Below are positions 33,012 through 41,552 of a stretch of DNA of 64,000 nt, piece by piece; the first letter of the stretch is position 1, and each line of letters opens with the position of its first letter. A program made the translations under genes and the position numbers. The DNA lies in contig NZ_JBDZDN010000001.1 of the NCBI RefSeq assembly GCF_040049215.1, forward strand, positions 620,001 through 684,000, given 5' to 3'. The DNA is from Mesorhizobium_K sp040049215. GTDB taxonomy: Bacteria; Pseudomonadota; Alphaproteobacteria; Rhizobiales; Rhizobiaceae. The notes under the pieces were generated by a model, which was given only the letters and a program-made list of their open reading frames with translations, did no database searches and was not told where the DNA came from.

Positions 33012-35690
33012 CTACTTCCCCTTTGGCCTTCCCGTCGCCGTCGCGATCAGTTCTTCCGCCTCCGACAGAAGCGAATCGCCAGCCTCGCCGTCGACCCTTT
33101 CGCGGCCCACTTCCAGCATGATCGGCACGGCCAGCGGCGATATCCGGTCGAGATCCTTATGCATGATTCGGCCTTTTATACGCGACAGCATGTCGGCAAG
33201 CCTCCTGACATCGAGCAGGCCGGCCGCCGCGTCGGAGCGCGTCGCCTGCAAGAGAATGTGGTCAGGCTCGTGCGTCCTCAGCACATCGTAGATCAGGTCG
33301 GCCGACACCGTCACCTGCCGCCCGCTCTTTTCCTGGCCGGGGAAGCGCTTCTCGATCAGCCCGGATATCTGCGCGCAGGCGCGGAAAGTGCGCTTCAGCA
33401 TCCAGGAATCCGCCAGCCAGGCGTCGAGGTCGTCGCCCAGCATGTCCTCGTCGAAGAGCGTGCCAAGCGACGGCTTGCCCTTCTTGAACAGCGCCCCCAT
33501 GTCGCCGAGCGCCCAGACGCCGAGCACATAGTCGGTCGCCACGAAGCCGAGCGGCCTTGCGCCCGCCCGCTCCAGCCGGCGGGTCAACAGCATGCCGAGC
33601 GTCTGGTGCGCTAATCTTCCCTCGAACGGATAGGCGACCATGTAGAAGCGGTCGCCATAGGGAAAGGTCTCGACCAGCAGGTCCTCGCGCTTCGGCAGCA
33701 CCGAGAATTCGGCCTGCAATCTCAGCCAGTCCGCCACCTGTTCGGGCAGCGCCTTCCAGCGCTTCGGGTCGGCAAGCATGCCGCGCACCTGGTCGGCCAG
33801 ATAGGTCGAGAGTGGAAACTTGCCGCCGCCGTAATAAGGCACCTTGGCGTCCGCGCCCGGCGCGTTGGAGACAAAACATTCGTTCTCGCGGATGCCCTCG
33901 AAGCGCAGCACCTTGCCGGCGAAGAGGAAGGTGTCGCCATGAACCAGCGTTTCCAGAAACGCCTCCTCGATCTTGCCGAGCACCGGCCCGCCGCGCGTCG
34001 CGACGACGCCCTTGCCGGCGCGCACGTAGCGCACGTTCAGCGCCGGCACCTCGATGATCGTGCCGACGTTGAGCCTGTACTGCTGCGCGATGCGTGGATG
34101 GCTGACGCGCCACAGTCCCTCCTTGGTCTTGCGGATGCGGGCATAACGCTCGTAGCTCCTGAGCGCATAGCCGCCGGTGGCGACAAAATCGACGACGCGG
34201 TCGAAGGTCTGCCGATCGAGCCCGGCATAGGGCTCGGCGGTCCGCACCTCGCGATAGAGGTCGTCGGCGTCGAACGGCGCGCCGCAGGCGACGCCGAGCA
34301 CATGCTGCGCCAGCACGTCGAGCGCCCCTTCGGCGAGCGGCGGTGTGTCCTGCGCGCCGACGGTGGAGGCTTCCAGCGCCGCCCGGCATTCCAGCACCTC
34401 GAAGCGGTTCGACGGAACGAGAATCGCCTTGGACGGCTCGTCCATGCGGTGGTTGGAGCGGCCGATGCGCTGCGCCAGGCGGGAAGCGCCCTTCGGCGCG
34501 CCGACATGGATGACGAGGTCGACATCGCCCCAGTCGATGCCCAGGTCGAGCGTCGAAGTGGCGACGATGGCGCGCAAGGCATTGCTCTCCATCGCCTTCT
34601 CGACGCGGCGGCGCTGGCTGACGTCGAGCGAGCCGTGATGCAGGGCGATAGGTAGAGAGTCCTCGTTGATGCGCCAGAGTTCGGCGAACAGAAGCTCGGC
34701 CTGGCTCCTCGTGTTGACGAAGAGCAGCGTCGTCCTGTGCGCCTTCACCAGTTCGTAGATTTCGGGGATCGCATAGCGCGACGAATGCCCCTGCCACGGC
34801 ACGCGCTCGCGCGAATCCAGCACCGTGACGTTGGGCTTGGCGCCGCCGGCGACGGTGATGAGTTCGGCCATCGGGGATGCGCTCGCGCCCCCTCCACCGC
34901 CTTCGGCGGTCCCCCTCCCCCGCTTCGCAGTGGAGGAGCCCGAGACGTCGCCGCCGAATCCTCCCCCGTTTACAGGGGAGGGGGACCACGCGGAGCGTGG
35001 TGGAGGGGGCGCATTCCCGGAACCACCCTGCGCCACCAGCCAGCGGCGCAGCTCGTCCGGATCGGCGACGGTCGCCGACAGCCCGATCGCCTGCAGGCCC
35101 GGCACGATGGCGCGCAGCCTGGCCAGCCCGAGCGACAGCAGATGCCCGCGCTTTGACGTCACCAGCGAATGCAGTTCGTCGAAGACCACATAGCGCAGGT
35201 CCTCGAAGAAGCGTTTCGCGTCCGAGGTCGCGATCAGCAGCGCAAGCTGCTCGGGCGTGGTGAGCAAAATGTCGGGCGGAACGAGCTTCTGGCGCTGGCG
35301 CTTGTGCGCGGGCGTGTCGCCGGTGCGGGTCTCCAGCGTCACCGGCAGGCCCATCTCGCCGACGGGTTTGGTCAGGTTGCGCTCTATGTCCACCGCCAGC
35401 GCCTTGAGCGGCGAGATGTAGAGCGTGTGGATGCCGCGCCTGGCTTCGCCGGGCTTGCGCTTCGGCCTGCCGGCCAGATCCGTCATCGTCGGCATGAAGC
35501 CGGCGAGCGTCTTGCCCGCGCCCGTCGGCGCGATCAGCAGCACCGAGCGGCCGGCCTGGGCCTTCGCCAGCAGCTCGATCTGGTGCGCGCGCGGCGACCA
35601 GCCGCGCTCCGCGAACCATTTTACGAACTGGTCCGGCAGGATCGCGGCCGACGTTCCCAGGTCGGTCTTGAGGTTAAGCTGGCGCGTCAC
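33012..35690 (-). CDS. Ligase-associated DEXH-box helicase (Lhr-like)
   Basis: 892 residues from GTG. Walker A is APTGAGKT (Lys60), motif II is VVFDELHSL, motif III LSATVADPDELRRWL, and motif VI QRIGRSNHR. After the two RecA domains come the winged-helix and C-terminal parts of the Lhr family. It unwinds nucleic acid with a 3'-5' preference in studied homologues and is part of a four-gene ligase-associated repair set. Unusual here is an insert of about 43 residues (roughly 227-269), Pro/Gly/Ser/Arg-rich, directly after motif III. It is encoded by a palindromic repeat element lying in frame inside the gene. The insert sits in the linker between the RecA domains and need not abolish function. 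Confidence 0.92.
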   Translation of the reverse strand: MTRQLNLKTDLGTSAAILPDQFVKWFAERGWSPRAHQIELLAKAQAGRSVLLIAPTGAGKTLAGFMPTMTDLAGRPKRKPGEARRGIHTLYISPLKALAVDIERNLTKPVGEMGLPVTLETRTGDTPAHKRQRQKLVPPDILLTTPEQLALLIATSDAKRFFEDLRYVVFDELHSLVTSKRGHLLSLGLARLRAIVPGLQAIGLSATVADPDELRRWLVAQGGSGNAPPPPRSAWSPSPVNGGGFGGDVSGSSTAKRGRGTAEGGGGGASASPMAELITVAGGAKPNVTVLDSRERVPWQGHSSRYAIPEIYELVKAHRTTLLFVNTRSQAELLFAELWRINEDSLPIALHHGSLDVSQRRRVEKAMESNALRAIVATSTLDLGIDWGDVDLVIHVGAPKGASRLAQRIGRSNHRMDEPSKAILVPSNRFEVLECRAALEASTVGAQDTPPLAEGALDVLAQHVLGVACGAPFDADDLYREVRTAEPYAGLDRQTFDRVVDFVATGGYALRSYERYARIRKTKEGLWRVSHPRIAQQYRLNVGTIIEVPALNVRYVRAGKGVVATRGGPVLGKIEEAFLETLVHGDTFLFAGKVLRFEGIRENECFVSNAPGADAKVPYYGGGKFPLSTYLADQVRGMLADPKRWKALPEQVADWLRLQAEFSVLPKREDLLVETFPYGDRFYMVAYPFEGRLAHQTLGMLLTRRLERAGARPLGFVATDYVLGVWALGDMGALFKKGKPSLGTLFDEDMLGDDLDAWLADSWMLKRTFRACAQISGLIEKRFPGQEKSGRQVTVSADLIYDVLRTHEPDHILLQATRSDAAAGLLDVRRLADMLSRIKGRIMHKDLDRISPLAVPIMLEVGRERVDGEAGDSLLSEAEELIATATGRPKGK
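34885..35012. repeat. Palindromic repeat element inserted in frame within the helicase gene
   Basis: 128 bp bounded by perfect 14-bp inverted ends, GCGCCCCCTCCACC and GGTGGAGGGGGCGC. Inside are further pyrimidine/purine-rich hairpins (CCTCCCCC...GGGGAGGGGG) and the small palindromes CGCCTTCGGCG and CCACGCGGAGCGTGG. This kind of element is commonly intergenic in alphaproteobacteria. Here it is read through in the helicase frame without a stop codon. Confidence 0.8.
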
Positions 35691-35776
35691 GCCTCAGACG
35701 TAGCGCGGGGGCTTTCCGCCGCCAAGCGAAATCTGGAACAAAAAGGGATCAAGCTTCCGCTCTCCGGGAAGAGAAC

Positions 35777-36256
35777 TCAGGTTCTCTCGAACCGCATCAC
35801 CCAGTTCTTTTCCCAGCTTTTCCCGTCATCGGTCGAGAAGGACTGTTCCCAGACCGGCCGTTCGCCCGCCGTCCAGTCGAAGCGCACACGCACCGGCACG
35901 CCACCTTCGACATCATCGCCGAAGAATTCGCCGCGTCCGTTCTCGAAGCGGCCGATGGTCGGCGGGAACAGCCTGAAACTCTTGGTGTCCGACCAGTAGA
36001 TCGACCATTGGCCTGCCTGGGGATCGAAGAGGCGCAGCGTCATGCCGGTGAAACCTCGCGACGGCACGAACATCGTATCGAGATTGCCGCCATGCCCGCC
36101 CGCAAAAGCACCCTCCGGGATCGGCATCACCTTCTCGACCTTCGACGTCGCCGGGAACGTCTCCCAATCGGTCGAGCCGACAAGCCGCTCCTTCAGGAAC
36201 GCATTGGTGATCTTCCATTCCCCGATCAGAAAATCGAAATCGTCGAACCCGCTCAT
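35777..36256 (-). CDS. DUF1579-like lipocalin-fold hypothetical protein
   Basis: 159 residues, ATG with GGAGGGA upstream. DFDFLIGEWKITNAFLKERL at the N-terminus and repeated Trp-rich strands (WSIYWSDTKSFRLFPPTIGRFENGRGEFF, WEKNWVMRFERT) suggest a beta-barrel of the DUF1579 / THAP4-like type that may bind a small ligand. No catalytic residue is evident. It lies between the repair helicase and a methyltransferase on the same strand, within an otherwise conserved repair neighbourhood; a link to repair is not shown. Confidence 0.75.
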   Translation of the reverse strand: MSGFDDFDFLIGEWKITNAFLKERLVGSTDWETFPATSKVEKVMPIPEGAFAGGHGGNLDTMFVPSRGFTGMTLRLFDPQAGQWSIYWSDTKSFRLFPPTIGRFENGRGEFFGDDVEGGVPVRVRFDWTAGERPVWEQSFSTDDGKSWEKNWVMRFERT

Positions 36257-36293
36257 CTCGTCCCTCCGGTTGAGGCCAGTCTTATAGCGGTCG

Positions 36294-36318
36294 CCTGCTG
36301 ACAGGGCGTGTCAGCAGG
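36294..36318. repeat. Perfect 10-bp inverted repeat
   Basis: CCTGCTGACA-GGGCG-TGTCAGCAGG, between the stop of the methyltransferase and the start of the DUF1579-like gene. No T-tract follows on the minus strand. It could be an intrinsic hairpin or an operator for the downstream gene. Confidence 0.55.
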
Positions 36319-36353
36319 CTGGTCGCGAACGTGCGTGTGTGGGGATGATCGTC

Positions 36354-37265
36354 TCAAAGAGGACGCGCGGTTACGATCAGCCCCGTCACCGGCTCATTCC
36401 GATCCTGCCGGATGGTCTTTTCCTCGATCGACACCACCGCCAGCCCCGCTTCCCCTATCACCCGCCGCACATAGGCTTCCGCGTGCGCATAACGCCGTGA
36501 CGGCTGCAACGCGAACCCGTCCGCCGCCTCCAGCCGCTCAACCGAGAAAGCGAACAGCCCATCCTCGGTGAGCAACCCCGCGACCGTCCTTACGATGCCC
36601 TCCAGCGCGCCGACATACATGAAGACGTCCGCCGCCGTGACGAGGTCGGCCTTCGGCCCGTCATACGAAAAGGCCTGCAGGTCGGCTTTCTCCAGCCGAT
36701 CGTAGACGCCCTTGGCGCGCGCCTTGCGCAGCATCTCGGCGGAGATGTCGAAACCTTCGAGCCGGTCGCAGAACGGCCTGAGACGTTCGCCCATCAGGCC
36801 GGTGCCGCAGCCAAGGTCGAGCGCGAGCCCGAAGCGGCCCCGCCGCGCCTTGGCGATCGCCTCGGCCAGAAATTCCGGCACCCGGTAGCCGAGCGTATCG
36901 ACCAGCGCGTGGTCGAATTTTTCCGCATACTGGTCGAACAGCGCCTCGACGAAAGCGCTCGGCGGCGCGTCGCCGGCTTCGGCCTTTCCGATAACCGCCA
37001 GCTTCAGCGCCGCGCCGGCGCGGTCTGCCGGATCGAGTTCTTGCGCCATACGCCAAGCCTCGGCCGCCGCATTCATGTCGCCCGCAGCCTCGTGAAACTC
37101 GCCGAGCCGAAACCAGCCCATCGCCCAGCCGGGAGCGAGTTCCAGCGCGCCGAGCATGAGTTCCGCCGCCGGCCCAGCTTCGCCCGAGCCGAACAGCATC
37201 TCGGCATAGTCGGCGCGGCGGTCGGCCAGTATGTCGCCCGAGGACGTGTTTAGCGGTTTCGCCAT
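36354..37265 (-). CDS. TPR-linked class I methyltransferase
   Basis: 303 residues from ATG at MAKPLNTSSG; an upstream ATG adds eleven residues. The N-terminal 90 residues hold two TPR-like helix pairs (YAEMLFGSGEAGPAAELMLGALELAPGWAMGW and the next). The SAM domain follows with motif I LALDLGCGTGLMGERLRPF, motif II LEGFDISAEMLRKARAKG, and ADLVTAADVFMYVGAL. This combination is known in rhizobial proteins annotated as TPR-repeat methyltransferases. Its substrate is unknown. It diverges from the exonuclease-ligase pair. Confidence 0.85.
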   Translation of the reverse strand: MAKPLNTSSGDILADRRADYAEMLFGSGEAGPAAELMLGALELAPGWAMGWFRLGEFHEAAGDMNAAAEAWRMAQELDPADRAGAALKLAVIGKAEAGDAPPSAFVEALFDQYAEKFDHALVDTLGYRVPEFLAEAIAKARRGRFGLALDLGCGTGLMGERLRPFCDRLEGFDISAEMLRKARAKGVYDRLEKADLQAFSYDGPKADLVTAADVFMYVGALEGIVRTVAGLLTEDGLFAFSVERLEAADGFALQPSRRYAHAEAYVRRVIGEAGLAVVSIEEKTIRQDRNEPVTGLIVTARPL

Positions 37266-37382
37266 GCGGCGCTTATCCGCCACCGGCTCCACCGCCACAA
37301 GTCCTTCTTTAAGCTGCCATTCTTGTCAGCATCCGAGTGCGCCCACCCTTCCCCACACGCCGCAAATGTCTACATTCGCGCC

Positions 37383-38393
37383 ATGCGTCCACGCGACCTG
37401 CTTTGCCCGAAACCCGGCGGCCTCTACTGCGCACCCGGCGATTTCTACATCGACCCGGTGCGGGCCGTGCCACGCGCGCTGGTCACGCACGGCCATTCCG
37501 ACCATGCCCGCTCGGGCCACGGCTCGGTGCTGGCGACGCGCCAGACGCTCGACATCATGGGGCTGCGTTACGGCGAGGATTTCGCCGGCTCGATGCAGGA
37601 GGCCGTGCTTGGCGAGACGGTCCACATCAACGGCGTCGCCGTCACCTTCCACCCGGCCGGCCATGTGCTCGGTTCGGCGCAAATCTCGGTGGAATATGAC
37701 GGCACGCGCATCGTCGCCTCGGGCGACTACAAGCGTCAGCCCGACGCCACCTGCCAGCCTTTCGAGCCTGTTCGCTGCGACGTCTTCATCACCGAGGCGA
37801 CGTTCGGCCTGCCGGTCTTCCGCCATCCGCCCGACACCCACGAGATCGCCAAGCTGATCAAGTCGACCGAACAGTTCCCCGAGCGCGCGCACCTTGTCGG
37901 CGCCTATGCGCTCGGCAAGGCGCAGCGCGTCATCCGCCTCATCCGCGATTCCGGTTACGGCAAGCCGGTCTATATCCACGGCGCAATGGCGACGCTCTGC
38001 GAATATTATGAATCGCAAGGCATCGACCTCGGCGATCTCCGACCCGCAACGGTCGAAGGCGGCTCGAAAAGCGATTTCGCCGGCGCCATCGTCGTCGGCC
38101 CCTCGTCCGCCTTCGCGGACCGCTGGGCGCGGCGCTTTCCCGATCCGATCTCCTCTTTCGCGTCGGGCTGGATGCGCATTCGCCAGCGCGCCAAGCAGGG
38201 CGGCGTCGAGCTGCCGCTCATCATCTCCGACCATTCCGACTGGGACGAACTGCTCGAGACCATCGTCGAGACGGGCGCGGGTGAAATCTGGGTCACCCAT
38301 GGCCGCGAGGAAGCGCTGGTGCGCTGGTGCGAACTGCAGGGCATTTCCGCCAAGGCGCTGCACCTCGTCGGCTACGAAGACGAGGGGGATTGA
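37383..38393 (+). CDS. Ligase-associated DNA exonuclease (metallo-beta-lactamase fold)
   Basis: 336 residues from ATG at MRPRDLLCPK; an in-frame upstream start is possible but less likely. Metallo-beta-lactamase fold with the metal motif THGHSDHARSGHG and further His/Asp ligands at FHPAGHVLGSAQ and ASGDYKRQPD, plus the beta-CASP region ending with VTHGREEALV. This is the SNM1/Artemis-like exonuclease that accompanies the ATP-dependent ligase. Its TGA overlaps the ligase ATG (TGATG), so the two are translationally coupled. Confidence 0.92.
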   Translation: MRPRDLLCPKPGGLYCAPGDFYIDPVRAVPRALVTHGHSDHARSGHGSVLATRQTLDIMGLRYGEDFAGSMQEAVLGETVHINGVAVTFHPAGHVLGSAQISVEYDGTRIVASGDYKRQPDATCQPFEPVRCDVFITEATFGLPVFRHPPDTHEIAKLIKSTEQFPERAHLVGAYALGKAQRVIRLIRDSGYGKPVYIHGAMATLCEYYESQGIDLGDLRPATVEGGSKSDFAGAIVVGPSSAFADRWARRFPDPISSFASGWMRIRQRAKQGGVELPLIISDHSDWDELLETIVETGAGEIWVTHGREEALVRWCELQGISAKALHLVGYEDEGD

Positions 38394-39994
38394 TGCAGCG
38401 CTTCGCCGAATTGCTCGACCGCCTGGTGCTGACGCCGGCCCGCAACGGCAAGCTGAAGCTGCTCGTCGATTATTTCCGCGCCGTCGAGGACCCCGACCGC
38501 GGGTTGGCGCTTGCCGCCATCACCGGCGACCTGTCGATCGCCTCGGTGAAGCCGGCCATGCTGCGCGCGCTGATTGCCGACCGCATGGATCCGGTTCTGT
38601 TCGGCTATTCCTACGATTATGTCGGCGACCTCGCCGAGACCGTGTCGCTGGTCTGGCCCGATCCGCCGCCGCATCAAAGGCCTAACCACGAGCCGACGCT
38701 CGGCGACGTGGTCTCCGCGCTGCAATCGGCCAGCCGCTCCGACGGGCCGAGCGTGCTCGCCCGGCTGCTCGACAGCGCCGGTATCGAGGCGCGCTTCGCC
38801 ATCATCAAGCTCGTCACGGGGGGCCTGCGCATCGGTGTGTCCGCCAGGCTCGCCAAACAGGCGCTCGCCGAGTTCAGCAAGGTCGACGTATCGGAGATCG
38901 AGGAACTCTGGCACGGGCTCAAAGCCCCCTACGCCGATCTGTTCGCCTGGCTGGAAGGCAACGCGCCGAAACCCGAGAAGGCGGCCAGGGCGCTGTTCCG
39001 GCCGGTCATGCTGTCCAACCCGGTGGAGGAGCGCGACCTCGAAAAGCTCGACCCGGCGGACTACGCCGCCGAGTGGAAATGGGACGGCATCCGCGTGCAG
39101 GCGGCCTCCGAGGGCGGCATCCGCCGGCTCTATTCGCGCACCGGCGACGACGTGTCGGGCGCATTCCCCGATCTCGTCGAGGCGATGGATTTTTCCGCCG
39201 CGCTCGACGGCGAGCTCCTGGTCGGCGATCCCCGCGCAGCGACCGGAACCTTCTCGGACCTGCAGCAGCGACTCAACCGCAAGACCGTATCGCCGAAGAT
39301 CCGCGAAAAATTTCCGGCCTTCATGCGCTGCTACGACCTGCTGCAGCTCGGCGATGAAGACCTGCGGCCGCTGCCCTTTACCGAACGGCGAACCTGTCTC
39401 GAAGCTTTGGTGGCGAAGCTCGACCCGACACGGTTCGACCTGTCTCCGCTGGCGCCCTTCTCGGACTGGCGGGCGCTGAACGAGATGCGCACCCACCCGC
39501 CGCATCCTGTCATCGAGGGCGTCATGCTGAAGCGGCTGGATTCGCCCTATCTCGCGGGGCGGCCGAAAGGGCCGTGGTTCAAATGGAAGCGCGATCCGCA
39601 CACGGTCGACGCCGTGCTGATGTATGCGCAGCGCGGCCACGGCAAGCGTTCGAGCTTCTATTCGGACTACACGTTCGGCGTCTGGCAGGGAACGCCGGGC
39701 GAGGAGGAGCTGGTTCCCGTGGGCAAGGCCTATTTCGGCTTCACCGACGAGGAGCTGAAGCAGATCGACAAATATGTGCGCGACAACACGATCGAGCGTT
39801 ACGGCCCGGTGCGCTCGGTGCGCGCCGACCGCGAAAACGGCCTGGTGCTGGAGGTAGCGTTCGAGGGGCTCAACCGCTCGACGCGGCACAAGTCGGGCGT
39901 CGCCATGCGCTTTCCACGCATCTCGCGCCTGCGCTGGGACAAACCATCATCCGAAGCCGACCGCATCGAGACGCTGCAGGCGCTGCTGGATTGA
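38393..39994 (+). CDS. ATP-dependent DNA ligase of the ligase-associated repair set
   Basis: 533 residues. The nucleotidyltransferase motif I is EWKWDGIR with the adenylated Lys229, followed by motif III-like ALDGELLVG, motif IV EGVMLKRLDSPY and motif V WFKWKRDPHTVDAVLMYAQRG. An N-terminal DNA-binding domain precedes it and an OB domain follows. It seals nicks using ATP, in contrast to the essential NAD-dependent LigA, and probably acts in stationary-phase or damage repair with the exonuclease, helicase and PdeM. Coupled to the exonuclease by a TGATG overlap. Confidence 0.93.
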   Translation: MQRFAELLDRLVLTPARNGKLKLLVDYFRAVEDPDRGLALAAITGDLSIASVKPAMLRALIADRMDPVLFGYSYDYVGDLAETVSLVWPDPPPHQRPNHEPTLGDVVSALQSASRSDGPSVLARLLDSAGIEARFAIIKLVTGGLRIGVSARLAKQALAEFSKVDVSEIEELWHGLKAPYADLFAWLEGNAPKPEKAARALFRPVMLSNPVEERDLEKLDPADYAAEWKWDGIRVQAASEGGIRRLYSRTGDDVSGAFPDLVEAMDFSAALDGELLVGDPRAATGTFSDLQQRLNRKTVSPKIREKFPAFMRCYDLLQLGDEDLRPLPFTERRTCLEALVAKLDPTRFDLSPLAPFSDWRALNEMRTHPPHPVIEGVMLKRLDSPYLAGRPKGPWFKWKRDPHTVDAVLMYAQRGHGKRSSFYSDYTFGVWQGTPGEEELVPVGKAYFGFTDEELKQIDKYVRDNTIERYGPVRSVRADRENGLVLEVAFEGLNRSTRHKSGVAMRFPRISRLRWDKPSSEADRIETLQALLD

Positions 39995-40007
39995 GTCGCG
40001 CTAACTA

Positions 40008-40150
40008 GGGTTTGTTGAGATTCAGCTCAGGCGGAGCCGAAAATGGTGGATTTCGAGAACCGGAACGGAGCGTACTTTTGGGTACGTGAGTACCGGAAGC
40101 GCAGAAAGCCGCCATTTGCAGGCCCGCATCAGCTGAATCTCAACAGACCC
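40008..40150. repeat. Dispersed palindromic intergenic element, copy B
   Basis: Between two convergent genes. It has the same core as copies A and C (TTCGAGAACCGGAACGGAG, GTAC-TTTTGG-GTACGTGAG). Outer arms of 20 bases, GGGTTTGTTGAGATTCAGCT and AGCTGAATCTCAACAGACCC, match at 19 of 20 positions when one is reverse-complemented. These arms differ from those of A and C. Confidence 0.88.
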
Positions 40151-41278
40151 TTACTCGACCACCGAGACGCGGATCTCGTAGATGTCGACCGCCTTGCCCT
40201 CGTTGGAGAAGTCGGAGATCACGGCGATTGAGCCTCCCGCGCCCGGCCGCAGCGCCGGCAGCTGGACGTCGAACAGATATTCGCCGCGCTCGTAGCCGAC
40301 CGCGTAGCGCTGGCGGCCGCAATCGCCGAGTTCGCCGAAGTCGCAGTTGATGGAGATCTGCGTCTGCGTACCGTCCTCCGCGCGGGCGGAGATGTCGAAC
40401 ACCGCCTTCTTGCCGACGATCTGCTCCAGTATGCCCTGCCCCACGTCGAAGACCACCGCCGCGCCCGTCGTGCCCGAGCGGATGCGCATGAACTCGCCGG
40501 ACTCGTCCTCGCTGACGTCCGCGGTGGCGCCCGTCGGGGCGTTCACGCCAGACGGATCGTCGGGCGAGAAGACGGTGATCCAGCTGCGCAATTCCAGCGC
40601 GCCGCCGGGCTCGCCCGGCGGCAGCGGGGTTTCGTCGGCCGGGTCGAACTCCTCGACGATCTGGGGCGGGGCGGGAGGAGGCGACTCCGGCAGTTCGAAA
40701 AGACCGAGCTGAAAGGCCCACCAGCCGCCGATCGCGGCCGCGCAGAGCAGCGTCACGGTGACGAACATGGCGGCCAGCGGACGCCGCTTCCGCGCCCGCC
40801 TCTCGTCGCGGTCGGGCGCCACCGCCGCCGCCTGGGAGCCAGCCAGTTCGGGCTCCGCGGCGCCTGCGCCGAGATCGACCGCGGGCGCGTTTGCGCCAGG
40901 CCCGTCCGCCGCCGGGCGTTGCGCGTCGTCGAGCGCGACCGACGGGGCCGCGCCCTGCTCGGTGCCGGGCGACGACGGCGTCTCCACGGCGGGAGCCTCG
41001 GCTTCGGGCTGCTCCATACCGAGCGAAACAGAGGGCACTTCGCCCGGGTGGATGGGCAGCGCCGGCGCTGCCGGCAGATATTCCGATTCGATGCTGGTGA
41101 TCTTGGCCTGCAGGTTCTGCCGGCGCCTGATGGCCATCTCGACCGTCAGCTCGGGCTGCGAGGCCGTCGCGCGCTCAAGCGCTGCAAAGGCCGCCCGATA
41201 CACCTTCTCGCGGAAGGCGCGGTCCTCTGCATCCCCCTTCTCGAGCGCGTTGCGGATCGCTTTTTCGACCGGATCCAA
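40151..41278 (-). CDS. Single-pass membrane protein with periplasmic beta domain, unknown function
   Basis: 375 residues from a TTG with GGGGAAA upstream. The cytoplasmic N-terminal 70 residues are helical (EKAIRNALEKGDAEDRAFREKVYRAAFAALERA), then comes a long Ala/Pro/Glu-rich linker, a basic patch (DERRARKRR), one membrane helix (FVTVTLLCAAAIGGWWAFQLG) and a C-terminal periplasmic domain of about 150 residues. The latter resembles a carbohydrate-binding jelly roll: LRSWITVFSPDDPSG, GAAVVFDVGQGILEQIVGKKAVFDISARAED, YEIRVSVVE. I recognise the architecture as one seen in rhizobia but not its function. A role in sensing or binding envelope glycans is speculation. Confidence 0.7.
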   Translation of the reverse strand: MDPVEKAIRNALEKGDAEDRAFREKVYRAAFAALERATASQPELTVEMAIRRRQNLQAKITSIESEYLPAAPALPIHPGEVPSVSLGMEQPEAEAPAVETPSSPGTEQGAAPSVALDDAQRPAADGPGANAPAVDLGAGAAEPELAGSQAAAVAPDRDERRARKRRPLAAMFVTVTLLCAAAIGGWWAFQLGLFELPESPPPAPPQIVEEFDPADETPLPPGEPGGALELRSWITVFSPDDPSGVNAPTGATADVSEDESGEFMRIRSGTTGAAVVFDVGQGILEQIVGKKAVFDISARAEDGTQTQISINCDFGELGDCGRQRYAVGYERGEYLFDVQLPALRPGAGGSIAVISDFSNEGKAVDIYEIRVSVVE

Positions 41279-41397
41279 TTACGGTTTTTCCCCATTGCGG
41301 CGTTCGCGTTGCTGATCGTTAGCCTTAGCCGGACGATCAAGCAACGTCTGCCCGCCGCAATGCCCCGCAAATTGCCGCGCCAGGGCCTTGTCTGGTC

Positions 41398-41550
41398 GCA
41401 ATTCCGGACGGAAAACCGGTTCCCACTTTTCCTGGATTTGCCTTGTTTGCTCGCAATTCCGGACGGAAAACCGGTTCCCACTTTTCCTGGATTTGCCCTG
41501 TTAGATCGCAATTCCGGACGGAAAACCGGTTCCCACTTTTCCTGGAATTG
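41398..41550. repeat. Three tandem copies of a 55-bp palindromic unit
   Basis: Copies begin at 41398, 41453 and 41508; the third is cut short. Each starts GCAATTCCGGACGGAAAACC and continues GGTTCCCACTTTTCCTGG(A/-)TTG. The unit ends (CAATTCC / GGAATTG in the third copy) are complementary, and the centre GGAAAACCGGTTCCC is partly palindromic. The first two copies differ only in their last ten or so bases. It lies between a membrane protein start and an oxidoreductase stop. Confidence 0.9.
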
Positions 41551-41552
41551 CT

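Noticed and set aside
41398..41550. CRISPR array
   Set aside because: The units abut directly with no variable spacers, there are only three, and no cas genes are present.
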